Counted from the first letter of the stretch, positions 1 to 17,431 are shown. The stretch: DNA of 64,000 nt from Cacajao melanocephalus (GCA_963573385.1 CAUYLG010027018.1:62001-126000); one strand, 5' to 3'. Program-made: numbers and translations. Notes: generated by a model not told the origin, from the letters alone.

Positions 1-480
<480 letters not shown>

Positions 481-594
481 AGGAGATAAAAGGAATGCAT
501 GGTTGTTCACCTGGAATCTTTCTTCACCTGTTCTTAACAGGACACTTCAGTCAAAATAGCTTGTGATTCTTTGACTCAAAGAGTAATGAATTTC

Positions 595-1012
595 AACAGC
601 CAAAAGCTGGAAATAACCCGACAGAAGAATAGATAAACAACATGTAATATAAACATACAATGGAATATTATTCAACCTTAACAAGAAATGGTATCTCGAC
701 ACATGCTACAACACAAATGAACCTTGAGGATGTTATGCTAAGTAAAATAAGCCGGTCACAAAATGACAAATACTGTATGATTCCATTTGTATGAGGTACC
801 TAGAGTAGTCAAATTCATAGAGCCAGAAAGAATAGCCGTTGCCAGGGACTTGGGAAGAGGGGCAGAGGGAGTTATTGTTTAATGGGCACAGAGTTTCAGT
901 TTTCCAAGATGAAAGAGTTCTGGGGATGGATGGTGGTAATGGTTGCACAACAGTGTAAATGTTTTTAATGCCACTTAACTGTGCACTTAAAATGATTACA
1001 TAATAGTAAAGC
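595..1012 (+). mobile_element. Old L1 (L1M-type) 3' end
   Basis: Carries the L1 3' signature in order: AATGGAATATTATTCA, a GAACCTTGAGGA segment, AAATAAGCCGGTCACAAAA, TTATTGTTTAATGGG, and GTGCACTTAAAATG near the end. No open reading frame survives. Confidence 0.8.
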
Positions 1013-1177
1013 CTATTACATGAGTCTTCAGAGGAAGATGAGAGGCAGTTTGGTACAAGGGTTAGAGAGCTAAACTTGGGAAAGACCCTGACCCTTTCAG
1101 TTTGTCAGTTACTTCTTCAATCAGAGGTCAGTGTCTTGTAACAGTGTTGCATAAACACCAAAGCACAGTCCAAAGGC

Positions 1178-1411
1178 AGGCTGACTATCCCTTATCCGAG
1201 ATGCTTGGGACCAGGAGTAATCTGGATTTATGATTTTTTCAGATTTAGGAATATTTGCATTATTCTTACTGGTTGAGCATCCTAAACCTGAAAATCTGAA
1301 ACCCGACAGGCTCTATGATCATTTCCTTTCAATGTCATGTCAGCACTCAAAAAGTTCTGGATTCTGGAGCATTTTGATTTTCAGATTTTCTGATTAGGGA
1401 CCCTCAGCCTG
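1178..1411. mobile_element. Tigger-like non-autonomous DNA transposon
   Basis: About 234 bp bounded by imperfect inverted ends (AGGCTGACTATCCCT at the left, the complement of AGGCTGAGGGTCCCT at the right). The ATCCGAGATGCTTGGGACCAG block is typical of a pogo/Tigger MITE family as I remember it; the exact subfamily is not claimed. Confidence 0.65.
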
Positions 1412-1499
1412 CAGCAGGCATCTTTAATGGATTTTTTGCAGAGTGTTTCCTAAATCACATTGCTAAGTCTTGTTATTCTTTTAAAATCTAAGCCTATCA

Positions 1500-3080
<1,581 letters not shown>

Positions 3081-3082
3081 GT

Positions 3083-3086
<4 letters not shown>

Positions 3087-3124
<38 letters not shown>

Positions 3125-3153
3125 GTGTGTGTGTGTGCGTGTATATATATACA
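3087..3153. repeat. Compound (AG)n-(TG)n-(TA)n microsatellite
   Basis: About 18 AG units run into ACGTGTGTGTGTGTGCGTG and then TATATATATAC. The AG-to-TG-to-TA order is read directly from the sequence. Confidence 0.95.
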
Positions 3154-3154
3154 T

Positions 3155-3985
3155 GAAACTAACAAGCATTGGCAAAGATATAGAGAAATGTAGAGAAAAT
3201 TGGAACTCTTTCCTCTAACAATGTGGAGAAATTACTGGTAAGAATATACAATGGTGCAGCCAATGGTTAAAAAACAGTATGGCAATTCTTAAGAAAATTA
3301 AGCATTAAATTGCCATATGATTCTGCAATGTCATGTCTGAGTATATATCTAAAAGGATTGAATGCAGGGAATCCAACAGATATTTGCACACTCATGTTCA
3401 TAGCAGCATTATTCACAAGAGTCAAAAGGTGGAGCACCCAAGTGTCCAATGATGCCTGAATGGATAAACTTAAAATGTGGTACATATATATAATGGAATG
3501 TTACTCAGCCATAACAAGGAATGAAGGCTGGGTGCAGTGGCATATGCCTGTAGTCCGCTGCTTGCAGTCAGGAGGTTGAGGCCAGCCTGGGCAACATAAC
3601 AAGACCTATCTTTGAAAAAAAAAAAAAAAAAGAAAAAAGAAATAAAATTCTGATACATGCTATGACGTGGAGAACATTTTAAGTGAAATAAGCCAGACAC
3701 AAAACGACTAATGTATGGTTTCACTTATATTAATATGAAATAGCTGGAATAGTCAAATTCATAAAAATAGAAAGTAATCTAGAGATTATCAGAGGGGATA
3801 AGGGGAGTTACTGTTTAATGGGTCCGGCGTTTCTATTGGGGATGATGAAAAAATTGGGATATCGATAATGGTGACAGATGCACAACCCTGTGGATGTATT
3901 TAAAGCCGCTGAATTATATGTTGACAAATGGCTAAAATGGTAAATATTATGTATGTTTTACCACAATCATAAACTAAAGATATAA
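3155..3985 (+). mobile_element. L1 3' end interrupted by an Alu monomer
   Basis: Contains the L1 ORF2 C-terminal region in decayed form (GCAGCATTATTCACAA, AATGGATAAACTTAAAATGTGG, GAATGTTACTCAGCCATAA). After the Alu monomer at 3528-3641 it resumes with AAGTGAAATAAGCCAGACAC and runs to the old L1 3' UTR. Frameshifts and stops throughout. Confidence 0.8.
3528..3641 (+). mobile_element. Alu monomer (FLAM-like) inside L1
   Basis: A single left-type monomer of about 110 bp (GGCTGGGTGCAGTGG to the A tail). It splits the surrounding L1 between CCATAACAAGGAATGAA and AAATTCTGATACATG. Confidence 0.75.
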
Positions 3986-4850
3986 AGAAAAATCCTCACA
4001 AGGGACTTGAGGACAAAACAGAATGCCAGTTTGTTAATTTACACCGATTTCCTTCCTCCTCCAGGTCCCCAGAGCACCATCACTTCCAAGACTGTGACCT
4101 GCTTACAGATCCACTCTTCTACTCCCACAGTCCATGGGCCCATCCTGGGGGCCATGGCTTATTGCTTCTTCCATGTATCAGCCCAGGGATCCCTGCTGCT
4201 TTTTGAATAAAGGGTGCAAATGCACAAAGTGCATAAAACCAGGCTTCCGATACCGCTTCCCTGCCTGTCTGCTTCCACACTTCTCACTGATGGACTTCCC
4301 ACCTCCCCTGGGCACCCTGTCTCCTTTTCCATCTGTGCTGACCCTTTGGCTTAGTGACTTAGCTATTGAATTGGCTATTTGGCTGGGCCCTTGGTTCCTG
4401 CAAGACTGAGCTTCCTGTATCTGCTCCCTGTCAACTCTGAGTCAGCTAAACAGCTGAGGTCATTCTCTACTTGTCACCACTGATGGGGACAGAGAGCCAA
4501 CACTACCAGTCACCAAGGCTGGAAATTTAAGCATCATCATTTCTTCTTTTCCTTCCCAGCCCTCCCATCCCTGCTCACAGGCCAGTCAGTTCCACCACCC
4601 CGGCTCGCAGGACAGTCAGTTCCACCACCCCGGCTTGCAGGCTGGTCAGTTCCACCCCAGGAATGTTCCACCCCAGGTGTACATATTTATTTCCTTCTGA
4701 AGCCCCATCGCCATACGGCTTGAGATCAGGGCCCATCATTCCCCCAATAAACCATTGTCCAGCCTCCTGCCTCACCTCTAGCCTCTAGTCTGTGTCCTCC
4801 AGTTCTTTACGCCCTGCTAGAGTGACTGCAAGTCTGGTCAGTGCTGCCCT
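3986..4850. other. Interval with no recognised gene; holds a 30-bp tandem repeat
   Basis: Moderately GC-rich unique-looking sequence. Short open frames here have no conserved domain I recognise. The only clear structure is the small tandem repeat at 4573-4658. Confidence 0.4.
4573..4658. repeat. 30-bp tandem repeat, about 2.9 copies
   Basis: Units start at 4573, 4603 and 4633, each reading GCTYRCAGG followed by CAGTCAGTTCCACC(ACCCC)G with a few changes. The third copy is truncated. Confidence 0.9.
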
Positions 4851-5435
4851 GCGGAGAAACCTCCACAGGTTCCTATTGCCAGAGAACCAAGTTGAAGCTC
4901 TTTGCAGGAATTGTGCCCTCTCACTCTGACCAGCCCACCACTCCAGCTCAGCTCTCCTCCCGCAGGCCACGCTCATCCAACACGATGAACCTTTCGCCTT
5001 TCCCGAAGGCTTCCACCATCCTCCAACTCTGTCCACATTGCTCCTTCTGCCAAGAGTGGTCATGTGGCCTGGTGTGCCCAGAACAATCTCTGTCTATGCC
5101 TATTGTCTGGTGTAATTGTTAATTAACCACCCTCCCCACCCCATGCCCAAGTGTCCTGGTTTGAACAAGTTACATAGTCAGATTACATTTGCCCTAATTC
5201 TTCACCTGGCAAATCTCTGTGCTCATCCTCCAAGATCTGCTTTAATGTCTCTGGGAAGCCTGGCCCAAATCCTGACCTCTCCTTCAGGGCTCCCTCAGCC
5301 TGTTATGTATGACTTCATGACTGTGTTTACTAGCATGCATTGTTAGACAATTGTTTGCATGTCTAGTCATACCTACTAGACCTTTTGAGTCTTGCATATG
5401 CTCACTTAATGTTTGCTGAGGAGGAATGAAAAAAT
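4850..5435 (+). mobile_element. L2 (LINE-2) relic
   Basis: Ordered similarity to the L2 3' region: AACCTCCACAGGTTCCTATTG near the start, AAGTTGAAGCTCTTTGCAG, and later TCTCTGGGAAGCCTGGCCCAAA and GTTTGCTGAGGAGGAATGAA at the end. Divergence is high. Confidence 0.55.
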
Positions 5436-5462
5436 GAATCCATTAAATAGTTACTAAGTAAG

Positions 5463-5751
5463 GGCCAGGTGCAATGGCTCATGCCTCTAATTCCAGCATT
5501 TTGAGAGGCTGAGGCAGTCAGATCACTTGAGCTCAGGAGTTCGAGACCAGCCTGGCCAACAAGGTAAAACCCCATCTCTACCAAAAGCACAAAAATTAGC
5601 TGGGTGCGGTGCGTCATGCCTGTAGCCCCAGCTACTAGGGAGGCTGAGTGAGGGGAATCACTTGAGCCCAGAAGCAGAGGTTGCAGTGAGCCAAGATGGT
5701 GCCACTGCACTCCAGCCTGGGTGACAGAGTGAAACTGTCTCAAAAAAAAAA
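5463..5751 (+). mobile_element. Alu SINE with target-site duplication
   Basis: Full-length Alu. AGTTACTAAGT appears just before the head (near 5449) and again just after the A tail (near 5751), a target-site duplication. Confidence 0.92.
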
Positions 5752-5770
5752 AGTTACTAAGTCAGAACTA

Positions 5771-6097
<327 letters not shown>

Positions 6098-6347
6098 CTA
6101 GGTTCTTGGCAAAATAGATAAATATCCACTCCCTCTTGGAGTATTCCTTTAAGGAGGGGAAAAAGACAGAAGTTAATTTCTGAACCATTCACTGTTGAGG
6201 GTACAAGTTCAGGATTTCCTCTGATTAAGCAGCCTTGCTCCTGGAGCTGGGTCAAGGGCTTAGCTCCCCTTAAGCCACAAGGTTATGTGAGGGAAGAGGG
6301 CCCCATTCTGACCAAACAAGCATTCTGGGAATAGAGAAGAAGCACGG

Positions 6348-6547
6348 GGCCAGGCAAGGTGGCTCACACCTGTAATCTCACAGCTTTGGGAGGCAAAGCT
6401 GGAGGGTTGCTGGAATCCAGGAGTTCGAGACTGGCCTGGGTAACATAGCAAGACCCCAACTCTAGAAGGAATTTAAAAAATTAGCAAGGTGTGGTGGCAT
6501 GCTTGTAGTCCCAGTTACTCCAGAAGCTGAGGCAGGAGGATCACTTG
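6348..6547 (+). mobile_element. 3'-truncated Alu (old class)
   Basis: Left monomer plus the first part of the right monomer. Similarity stops at CAGGAGGATCACTTG and unrelated sequence follows without an A tail. Confidence 0.85.
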
Positions 6548-6701
6548 TTTATAGTTGTACATACTCAACACTAGCGAACCTTGTCATGAAAACTCCTCTA
6601 CCATCGCTGCTACCTAATTTTTGCTTTCAGCAATAAAGATTTTTATCTATCATAATATCAAATCTGTAGAAAAGTATACCCAGAGAGATTGCTATCCTTT
6701 A

Positions 6702-7040
<339 letters not shown>

Positions 7041-7090
7041 ATACATTTAGAGAAAGGAGAATGGCAATAGGGTCTGTTCTTTGGAGGTGG

Positions 7091-7751
7091 TTCTGATGAA
7101 AACAAGACATCAGGAACACTAATCTCATTGCTAGATTGCTTTAGGATTAAGCCCTGCCCTGGAAAGCCCTAAATACCTTTCCTCCTGTGTGTATTATTAA
7201 GTGGTCTGAGAAAGTCTCAATCCTATAACCAAAAGCACATCAAAGAAAGTTTCTTCTTCTCACCGTTTTTACCTTGAAAGATGATAGAGTGGCAAGTTTA
7301 TGGATGAGAATATCAACTGGGCATTTTAATGGAAACTGGACCAGAAAAAGATGGAATAATTCTTTTGTGCTCTTTTCTTTTAATGCTGGAGTCAAAGCAA
7401 CTCATCTGGTTTTCGATACTGGGTACTGTGTTAGTGCTCCAGGGAGGCAGAACCCGCTCTGTGGACATGATTCATTACCTGTGTTAACTTGAAAGGTGTT
7501 GCTCTTCATTTGCCTTCTCTTGTTCCATAGCACCACTGTAATTTAAATAATCAGCCTGCTTCCAATATTGTAGCAGAGATGTTCCTTCTGCTTTCTTTCC
7601 TTTTCTTCTTTTCTTTTTTTTAACCTTTTGTTATGGAAATTATCGAACATAAAAAAATTGGAACTATAAAATAAACCTAATCTATACATCATCCAGCTTT
7701 TCTACATAAAATGTGTATATAGTAAAATGCAAGCAAATAAAGAAAAATAAG
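7091..7751. other. Interval with no recognised feature
   Basis: AT-rich, no coding region or clear repeat seen. The segment just before it (7056-7085) is the apparent source of the insertion found in the next Alu. Confidence 0.5.
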
Positions 7752-8800
<1,049 letters not shown>

Positions 8801-8804
8801 ATCT

Positions 8805-8977
8805 TCTTCCTTCCTTCTTTTCTTTCTCTTTCTTCCTTCCTTCTTTCTTTCTCTTTCCTTTCTTTCTTTCCTTTCTTTTCCTTCTTTCTCCCTCCCTCCC
8901 TCCCTTCCTTCCCTCCTTACTTCTTTCCTCCCTCCATCCCTCCCTTCCTTCTCTCCCTCCCTCCCTCCTTTCTTTCT
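8805..8977. repeat. Long (TTCC/TTTC/TCCC)n pyrimidine tract
   Basis: About 170 bp almost free of purines on the + strand (the exceptions include TTAC and CATC). It sits where the A tail of the following antisense Alu should be and looks like an expanded tail. Confidence 0.95.
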
Positions 8978-8978
8978 T

Positions 8979-9268
<290 letters not shown>

Positions 9269-9461
9269 TGATTATCTATTAACTGAGAAGTCTAGCATGA
9301 CTTTGACTCTATATAGCTGTCCAGTTTAAATTTCCAGTGTTGCTATTCATATGGCTTATCCTTCCACAAGAGTCAACTAGCTTTTACATGAATAAAACTT
9401 GTTTCTCTGCCTGTGAGAATTTGATTATGCTGTCTCTTATCTCTACCCTGCCCTAAAACGT

Positions 9462-9735
9462 TCATTAAATATTTATGCAACACCTACTAGGTGTCAGGGC
9501 CAATGCTAGTTACTGGGCAATCACTAGTGAACAAGATACACATAGTTCTTGTACCCAGGAAGGTTATGGCACCCTCCCCTCTCTACCTGGTGGAATCCAT
9601 TTACTTTAAGGTAAAGTTCAAATGTCACCTCTAAAGAGATCAGGCCAAGTCGGCCTGATCTCTTTAGGTAGAAATCAGGCTTCTATAGTATTATCTCATT
9701 CTTTTAAGATTCCTGCTTCACTTCATTTGCACTAC
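9462..9735. mobile_element. L2 relics in both orientations
   Basis: AATATTTATGCAACACCTA with GGTGTCAGGGCCAATGCTAG resembles the complement of the L2 3' end; the following part (AAGTTCAAATGTCACCTC) resembles L2 in the sense direction. A perfect hairpin interrupts the second part. Confidence 0.45.
9631..9667. repeat. Perfect 16-bp inverted repeat, 5-nt loop
   Basis: Left arm CTAAAGAGATCAGGCC, loop AAGTC, and an exactly complementary right arm. No T run follows and there is no promoter context, so it is not read as a terminator. Confidence 0.95.
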
Positions 9736-9756
9736 TCTCAGAAAACATACCACATG

Positions 9757-9876
9757 GCAGGGCACGGTGGCTCATGCCTATAATCCCAGCAGTTTTGGAG
9801 GCCAAGGCATGTGGATTCCTCAAGCCCAGGAGTTCGAAACCAGCCCTGGCAGCATAGAGACACAACATCTGTAGAA
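9757..9876 (+). mobile_element. Alu left monomer with target-site duplication
   Basis: GGCAGGGCACGGTGGCTCATG through a single monomer, then a purine-rich tail. AACATACCACAT flanks both the head (near 9743) and the end of the tail (near 9994), marking element plus tail as one insertion. Confidence 0.85.
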
Positions 9877-9996
9877 AGAAAGAGAGAAAAAAAGAGAAAG
9901 AGAGAAAGGAAGGAAGGAAGGAAGGAAGGAAGGAAGGAAGGAAGGAAGGAAGGAAGGGAAGGGAAAGGAGGAAGGAAAAGAAAAGAAAAGAAAGAA
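9877..9996. repeat. (GGAA)n/(GAAA)n purine tract
   Basis: About 120 bp of uninterrupted purine on the + strand, including about 13 GGAA units. It is the expanded A tail of the Alu monomer at 9757 and lies within that element's target-site duplication. Confidence 0.95.
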
Positions 9997-10078
9997 ACAT
10001 ACCACATACGGGACTTGAACATAAGATCTGTAGAGGTACTTCACCTTTGCAGTACCCTCAACATCTAATGGAAACAGT

Positions 10079-10103
10079 GAATGAATGAATGAATGAATGA
10101 ATA
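10079..10103. repeat. (GAAT)n microsatellite
   Basis: Five to six GAAT units in a row ending in ATATATT. Confidence 0.9.
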
Positions 10104-10439
10104 TATTAAGAGCAGTTATTAAAGAAAAAAATTACCTACCAGCTGCCAAACTTGACCCAACGGTTTGAAAAAACATGTATTTGAAAATTCTCAAGTTGGT
10201 ATAGGTGATTGCAATGCCCTGAGAAGATGTGGGGAGAAAAGCCCATTTATAAAGCGATTGGAAATTGGCCTGTCAATTAAAAGGACATACCTTGAAGTAG
10301 TTTCCTTCTTTTAGTTATCTTGTTCCATGATGGTATATTTCTGAACTTGACACCGATTAAAAATTAAATAAAAAAAAAATTTTCTGTAGTCAGAAATTCT
10401 TAAAAATAGTTCTGTGCTATTATAAAAAGTTTAAAATAT

Positions 10440-11185
<746 letters not shown>

Positions 11186-11192
11186 TAAACAG

Positions 11193-11497
11193 AATTTTTT
11201 TTTTTTTTTTTTTTGAAACAGATTCTCCCTGTGTCACCTAGGCTGGAGTGTAGTAGTGTGATCTCAGCTCACTGAAACCTCCGCCTCCCAGGTTCAAGCA
11301 ATTCTCTTGCCTGAGCCTCCCAAATAGTTCGGATTATAGGCATGTGCCACCAAACCCGGCTAATTTTTGTATTTTCAGTAGAGACAGGGTTTCACCATGT
11401 TGGCCAGTCTGGTCTCGAACTCCTGATCTCAGATGATCCACATGCCTCAGCCTCCCAAAGTGCTGGGATGACAGGAGTGAGTCACCGCGCCCAGCCT
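11193..11497 (-). mobile_element. Alu SINE, antisense
   Basis: T19 then GAAACAGATTCTCCCTGTG through GTCACCGCGCCCAGCC; both monomers present. Confidence 0.94.
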
Positions 11498-11519
11498 GTA
11501 AACAGAAATTGAATGGCTG

Positions 11520-12300
11520 CATATTACTCTTTTATGTTTGACCATAATTACCTTAACCATTCTAATATTGACCTTATGTTACTTTTAATTTGTCATTATT
11601 ATGAATAGTATTGTGATGAATATCTTTGCAAATAAAGCTTTAATTGTATATCAGATTATTCTAAGTCAGATATCTATAAATAAAAGTATTGACATAAAAT
11701 ATGTCATTAAAATATTTAATACAGATTGTTAAATTGACTTGTAAAGAAAGCATACAAACTTACACTCCCACTGGAGAGGAATGTGTCCGTTTCGTTGCAT
11801 TGTTGCCAGTAGAAATAGGGAACAAAAGGGAAGTAGGAATAGCAAGGAGCTTTCTCAATGTGATCAACAGCACCTATGAAAAATGCACAACTAGCATTGT
11901 ACTTCATGGTGACAGACCAAAACTCTTCCCCAGGATGAAGAACAAAGAAGGATGTCCACTAACATCACTTTTATCAGATGGTGTATTCTTTTTAAATATC
12001 TGCTCATATGAGCTATTTAAAATCACTCTGCATTTCAAATTATATTTCTTTGCTTTGTTACAAGAGGAACTTTTCTTATGGTTATTAGCAATTGCCCTTC
12101 CTTTTTTGTGAATTATATATCTGCCATCTTTGCCCAGCCTTCTGTTTTTCCTAGGGCTTTTTAAGTTATTTCTGTTGAGTTCTCTATGTTTTCATCTTAA
12201 ATATATTCACAAATTTGTAGTATGCTTTTCATTTTTTGTATGCCATATTTTTACCATAAAGTTTTTTTGTATGGGTAATCAAAATCATTGTTTCTTTTTA
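11520..12300. mobile_element. L1 mosaic with parts in opposite orientation
   Basis: 11520-11830 reads as antisense old L1 (ACTTACACTCCCACTGGAGA). 11838-11980 reads as sense ORF2 reverse-transcriptase-region relic (ACCTATGAAAAATGCACAAC, CCAGGATGAAGAAC). 12040-12300 is again antisense-like. A 136-codon frame crosses this region but is L1-derived, not a gene. Confidence 0.55.
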
Positions 12301-12830
12301 AGTTGCTTTTATGCTTAACCATGTCTTCTTATAGTACTTCACAGTACTGCAGAAACTATACTGCTTCCATATTCAAGAACTAGTTGGGTAGTTCATAGCC
12401 TATTACGTAGATAACCAATTTTCCTATGAAACGCAGTGCTTATATCCTGCAACTGGTGTCGTTTGTATTATTATAAGGCATCAACAAGAAAAACAATGCC
12501 AGAGAATCTATTTTGGAATACTGGTTCAAAATCGTAACACGTAGGATTTATTCTAGGTTCCGAGTCATGTTTTCATAGGTAAGACTCAAAATAAAGGTGA
12601 GGTTGATATTCAAGAATTATACAGAAGCATAAAAGTTTATGACAGAATTTGACAGGAAAGGATAGCCTAACGTGGCATTGGATGTTCACCACGCTTTCAT
12701 AATTGTTTGATATGGAAATGGAAATATGTCTTCTCCAGTTCAAGAATAGCTAAAGAGTAAGGAGGACAAATAAGAACGGCTGTTTTCACGTGTCATTAAT
12801 CAACTGTTTTTTTAAGAATATATGTCTGTT
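12301..12830. other. Interval with no recognised feature
   Basis: No repeat or gene recognised between the L1 mosaic and an Alu fragment. Confidence 0.45.
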
Positions 12831-12831
12831 T

Positions 12832-12968
12832 TTTGAATTTTTAGTAGAGATGGGGTTTCTCCATGTTAGCCAGGCTGATCTCAAACTCCTGAGCTCAGGC
12901 AATCTGCCTGCCTCAGCCTTCCAAAGTGCTAGGATTACAGTACAGGGATGAGCCACTATGCCCACCCG
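12832..12968 (-). mobile_element. Alu left-monomer fragment, antisense
   Basis: TTTTTAGTAGAGATGGGG through GATGAGCCACTATGCCCACCC with an extra GTACAG duplication inside; the right monomer is absent. Confidence 0.88.
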
Positions 12969-13040
12969 TGTTTATTAAATATATTGAGTATTGAATTTTC
13001 TAAAGGTTTTAGTCTGGAAAGATATATATATATATATATT

Positions 13041-13764
<724 letters not shown>

Positions 13765-14021
13765 TAATTATTTGACTTTACTTGTAGCTTAGCTCATCTA
13801 TAATTATCTTCAGGTACTAGCCTGGAGCTGGTAAATGACCTTATTTTTATACCTCGTATTCTTTTGTCTCATAATGAATTTGAATGTGAGTCAATAAGAG
13901 AAGATGTACCTCAGTGTCACCACTTTCCAGAAATAGTATAAATGTATGATGAGTAAGATTTTGATGATACCAAAAAAATTCTTAACATAAAACAATAAGA
14001 AAGTCCATATGAAACAATTTA

Positions 14022-14386
<365 letters not shown>

Positions 14387-14664
14387 AAGTCACCTATCAA
14401 TCACTATTTCAAAATAAATCAGTGAAGAGAAAAGGGAACTACAGAAGCCAGAAGCACTGAAAGGTGCCCAGGACAAGGTGAGGGTGCAGCACGATTCAAG
14501 CCCCTTGCCACTTCACCGACATCTCACTCTCTCTGCTCAGGGCCAGGGAGCCTTTCTCAAATCTGCTTTTGGTACAGTGCAGTACCCGCACATAGCAGGG
14601 ACTCCAGAGAGGTTGCTATTACTTGTACCTTTTCGGTAGGTCCTTGGGGAATAGAGTCAGTTTT

Positions 14665-14905
14665 CAAAGAGTTCCATGGTGTGGCATTTAAGACAGGGGG
14701 CTCTGGAGCCACGACGCCCAGATGCAAAGCCTAGGTCTGCTATTTACCAACTCTGTAACCTTGAACATGTTATTTAACCTCTGAGCGTTGGTGTACACTC
14801 ATTTAAAATGGACAGAATAGTAGTATCACAGGTTATGTCAAGATTGAATGAGACAAGACATAAAAAGTACCTGGTATAGAATAAGCAACTGGTATACCTG
14901 AGCTA
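14665..14905 (+). mobile_element. MIR SINE
   Basis: Ordered MIR blocks: GGCTCTGGAGCCA, CTGCTATTTACCAACTCTGTAACC, TTATTTAACCTCTGAGC, AAAATGG, then GATTGAATGAGA and ACCTGGTATAG. Confidence 0.75.
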
Positions 14906-15070
14906 GTCACACACAGAGGAAAGTATAGCACCACCAGCTAGACACTTTCTATCTATAATAGCCTATGCAAGTAAAACAAAACAAAACAATAGAAATATTG
15001 AATCGGTTAGGATTAGGTTTAGCCATACGAAATAAACAAATAACCATACTACCCCATATCCACACACTCA

Positions 15071-15071
<1 letters not shown>

Positions 15072-15107
<36 letters not shown>
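15072..15107. repeat. (CA)18 microsatellite
   Basis: Uninterrupted CA dinucleotides preceded by CACACACTCAG. Confidence 0.97.
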
Positions 15108-15109
<2 letters not shown>

Positions 15110-15356
15110 CTAGCAGTTTAGAAATGCAGAAATTAGTTTCTCTCACACATAAAATAAGCCAGAAAGTAGGCAGCCCAGGCTTTCACAATCACCTGGATTC
15201 AGGCTCCTTTCATTGCATGGCTCCTCCCACCTGCTCTATCTGTTTCCTGGACCTGGAAGGCTGCTTGGCTCCTACCATCTCATCTCCTTTTCCAGGCAGT
15301 GAGGAGAGGGAAGGTACAAAACTAGATCCACACTTTACCATTTAAAAACACTTCTC

Positions 15357-15668
15357 AGGCTGGTCTTGGTGGCTCACCCCTATAATCCTAGCACATTGGG
15401 TGGCTGAGGCAGGAGAATTGCTTGAGCCCAGGAGTTTGAGACCAGGATAGGCAATATAGGAAGACCCTGTGTCTACAGAAATTTTAAAAATTATCTGGCT
15501 ATGGTGGCTCACACCTGTGGTCCCAGCTACTCAGGAGGCTGAGATGGGAGGATCACTTGAGCCCAGGAGGTCGAAGCTGCAGTCAGCTATGATGGCACCA
15601 CTGCACTCCAGCTTGAGCAATAAAAGCAAGATTCTGTCTTCAAAATAAATCAATAAATAAAAATCATT
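15357..15668 (+). mobile_element. Alu SINE (AluJ-like)
   Basis: GGCTGGTCTTGGTGGCTCAC through GTCGAAGCTGCAGTCAGCTA (J-type) and a tail degraded to AAATAAATCAATAAATAAA. Confidence 0.9.
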
Positions 15669-17431
15669 AAAAAAATTTTAAAAATAGCTGATAAACTGTT
15701 ACATCCAACACTACCATTGGCCAAAATTTGGTCTCAGAGTCTCATCTAGCACTCGGAAATAGTCTTTATTCTGGGTAGGCATGTGCCCAGCTAATAAACG
15801 GGGGTTCTAGCACAGACAAAGGAGAGAATGGATATTAGAGAGGAAAAGAACATTCCATTCCTCAGCCGGGTAGACAACAAACTGGATCTGAGCAAGAAAC
15901 ATAACGAAAAGATTCAAACACAGGAAGGCAGCCTCAAGATTGACTTATTTGCTTATTTGTTACAGCATAATTGTCAATGGTTTATTTATTGTGTCTTATA
16001 GAATCATAAACTGGATTATGTCCTCAGGCCTCCTGGAAATGCTTGGCAGAGTGTGTGTCCCATTCAACCTCCACAGTGTAAAGGAAAGGGAAGGCACTTA
16101 GGGAGGATTTCAAAGAAAAGCCACCAGGATGACTAATAGCTCAAAACAATGAGACCTAGGGCGCACTGTTAAGGAATGAGTCAGCCAGGGAAAGAGATGG
16201 CTAGAGGGTGACTAAATAATGATCACTTGCTATACAAAGGACTCTGCACAGAAGAGGAGGGAGTGGGAGAGGAGAAGGAGGAGGAGGATGACCAGGAGTA
16301 TGGTCATCTCCACTAGGGATTGAATGGAAGGAGACAGGAGCAGGAGTGACTTAAAGAGACCTGAAAGGTCAAATGTGCTGAAGGGGATGCTTGTCAAAAT
16401 ACAGGAAATGGTGTAAACATCTAGCACCTGGGGATTATACACTGATATCTCTGACCACCTCAGTATTTGAATGTGCTCCTCCCTGAAGCAAGGGTTGGTG
16501 GTTTGGTGGAGTAAGGTGGGCTCACAGGTGGTAGGAGGGTGAACAACCAGAACATCTATGATTTCCTTCTCTGTGTCTCAGTTTCCCTCATGGAATAACT
16601 ATATGTTACAGTTCAGAAAAGAGATCCTATATTGATTTGAAAGATATGCTCTAGTTTTGCAGATACACAGAAAATAATAACTAAACAATATCAGCATGTG
16701 GCAGAAGAGATCCTACCAGTAGAAAGGAATGTCCTATCTGTATTTTAAGATCTCATTTTTTAAATTATAAAAGCAATACAATGGCTTTCCAGTCATGATG
16801 GCCCAGTAAGATGCATGTCATCTGCTACACATATTCAACAATGCCAAACCCATACACAAAGAAAAAAAATAAGATATAGCACGGCTCAGAAACAAGACAC
16901 TTACATAGACCAGAAACAGAAAGAGCTGAGTGAGGCAAAAACTAGGAGTGGGGGTTGTGGGTCTCAAACAGGCAGAGACAGTCGAGAGTCTGGATCCTCT
17001 ACTAAAGCATGCTCTACCTGACGCTAGAGACCAAAGCCAGATGTCTGTAGAAGCCAGGGCCTGCAGTAGAAATCGCCTTCCTCCTCTCCCCTAGCCCCTG
17101 CTCCACTCCGACTCTGCAGGGATAAGCACTCCCCGTTTCAGCCCTCCTGAGGGCCACTCTGTAAGATGAGGACATGTGGCATCTACAGGCCTTCCCACCT
17201 CGCTTCCCCTTCCCTGATTTCTATTCAATTCTGCCACTGCCCTTAAGTCTTCAGTCTGTTCTTTATGATTCGTTTGTATTTTGTATTTAGGTGCACTGCA
17301 GAAACAAGTAATATGACTAACCCCATAGAAAAGGAAACATATTCTATGTTATTAAATCTGCCATGATTTAACAGAATATTTTTCCAAATTCTATATGTAG
17401 CTGAAAATCATGTCATATTTCAGTTAGCTTC
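15669..17431. other. 1.7-kb interval with no recognised gene
   Basis: No splice-bounded reading frame, RNA gene or confident repeat. It includes a purine-rich patch at about 16250-16290 (GGAGAAGGAGGAGGAGGATG). Confidence 0.4.

Noticed and set aside
9631..9667. Hairpin as a transcription terminator
   Set aside because: The host is a primate nuclear genome; there is no T run or operon context.
11701..12111. 136-codon open frame on the + strand
   Set aside because: It lies in mosaic L1 sequence; only part of it resembles ORF2 and the rest is antisense L1.
15072..15107. CA repeat as a coding His/Thr tract
   Set aside because: A plain dinucleotide microsatellite; the frame across it has no gene support.
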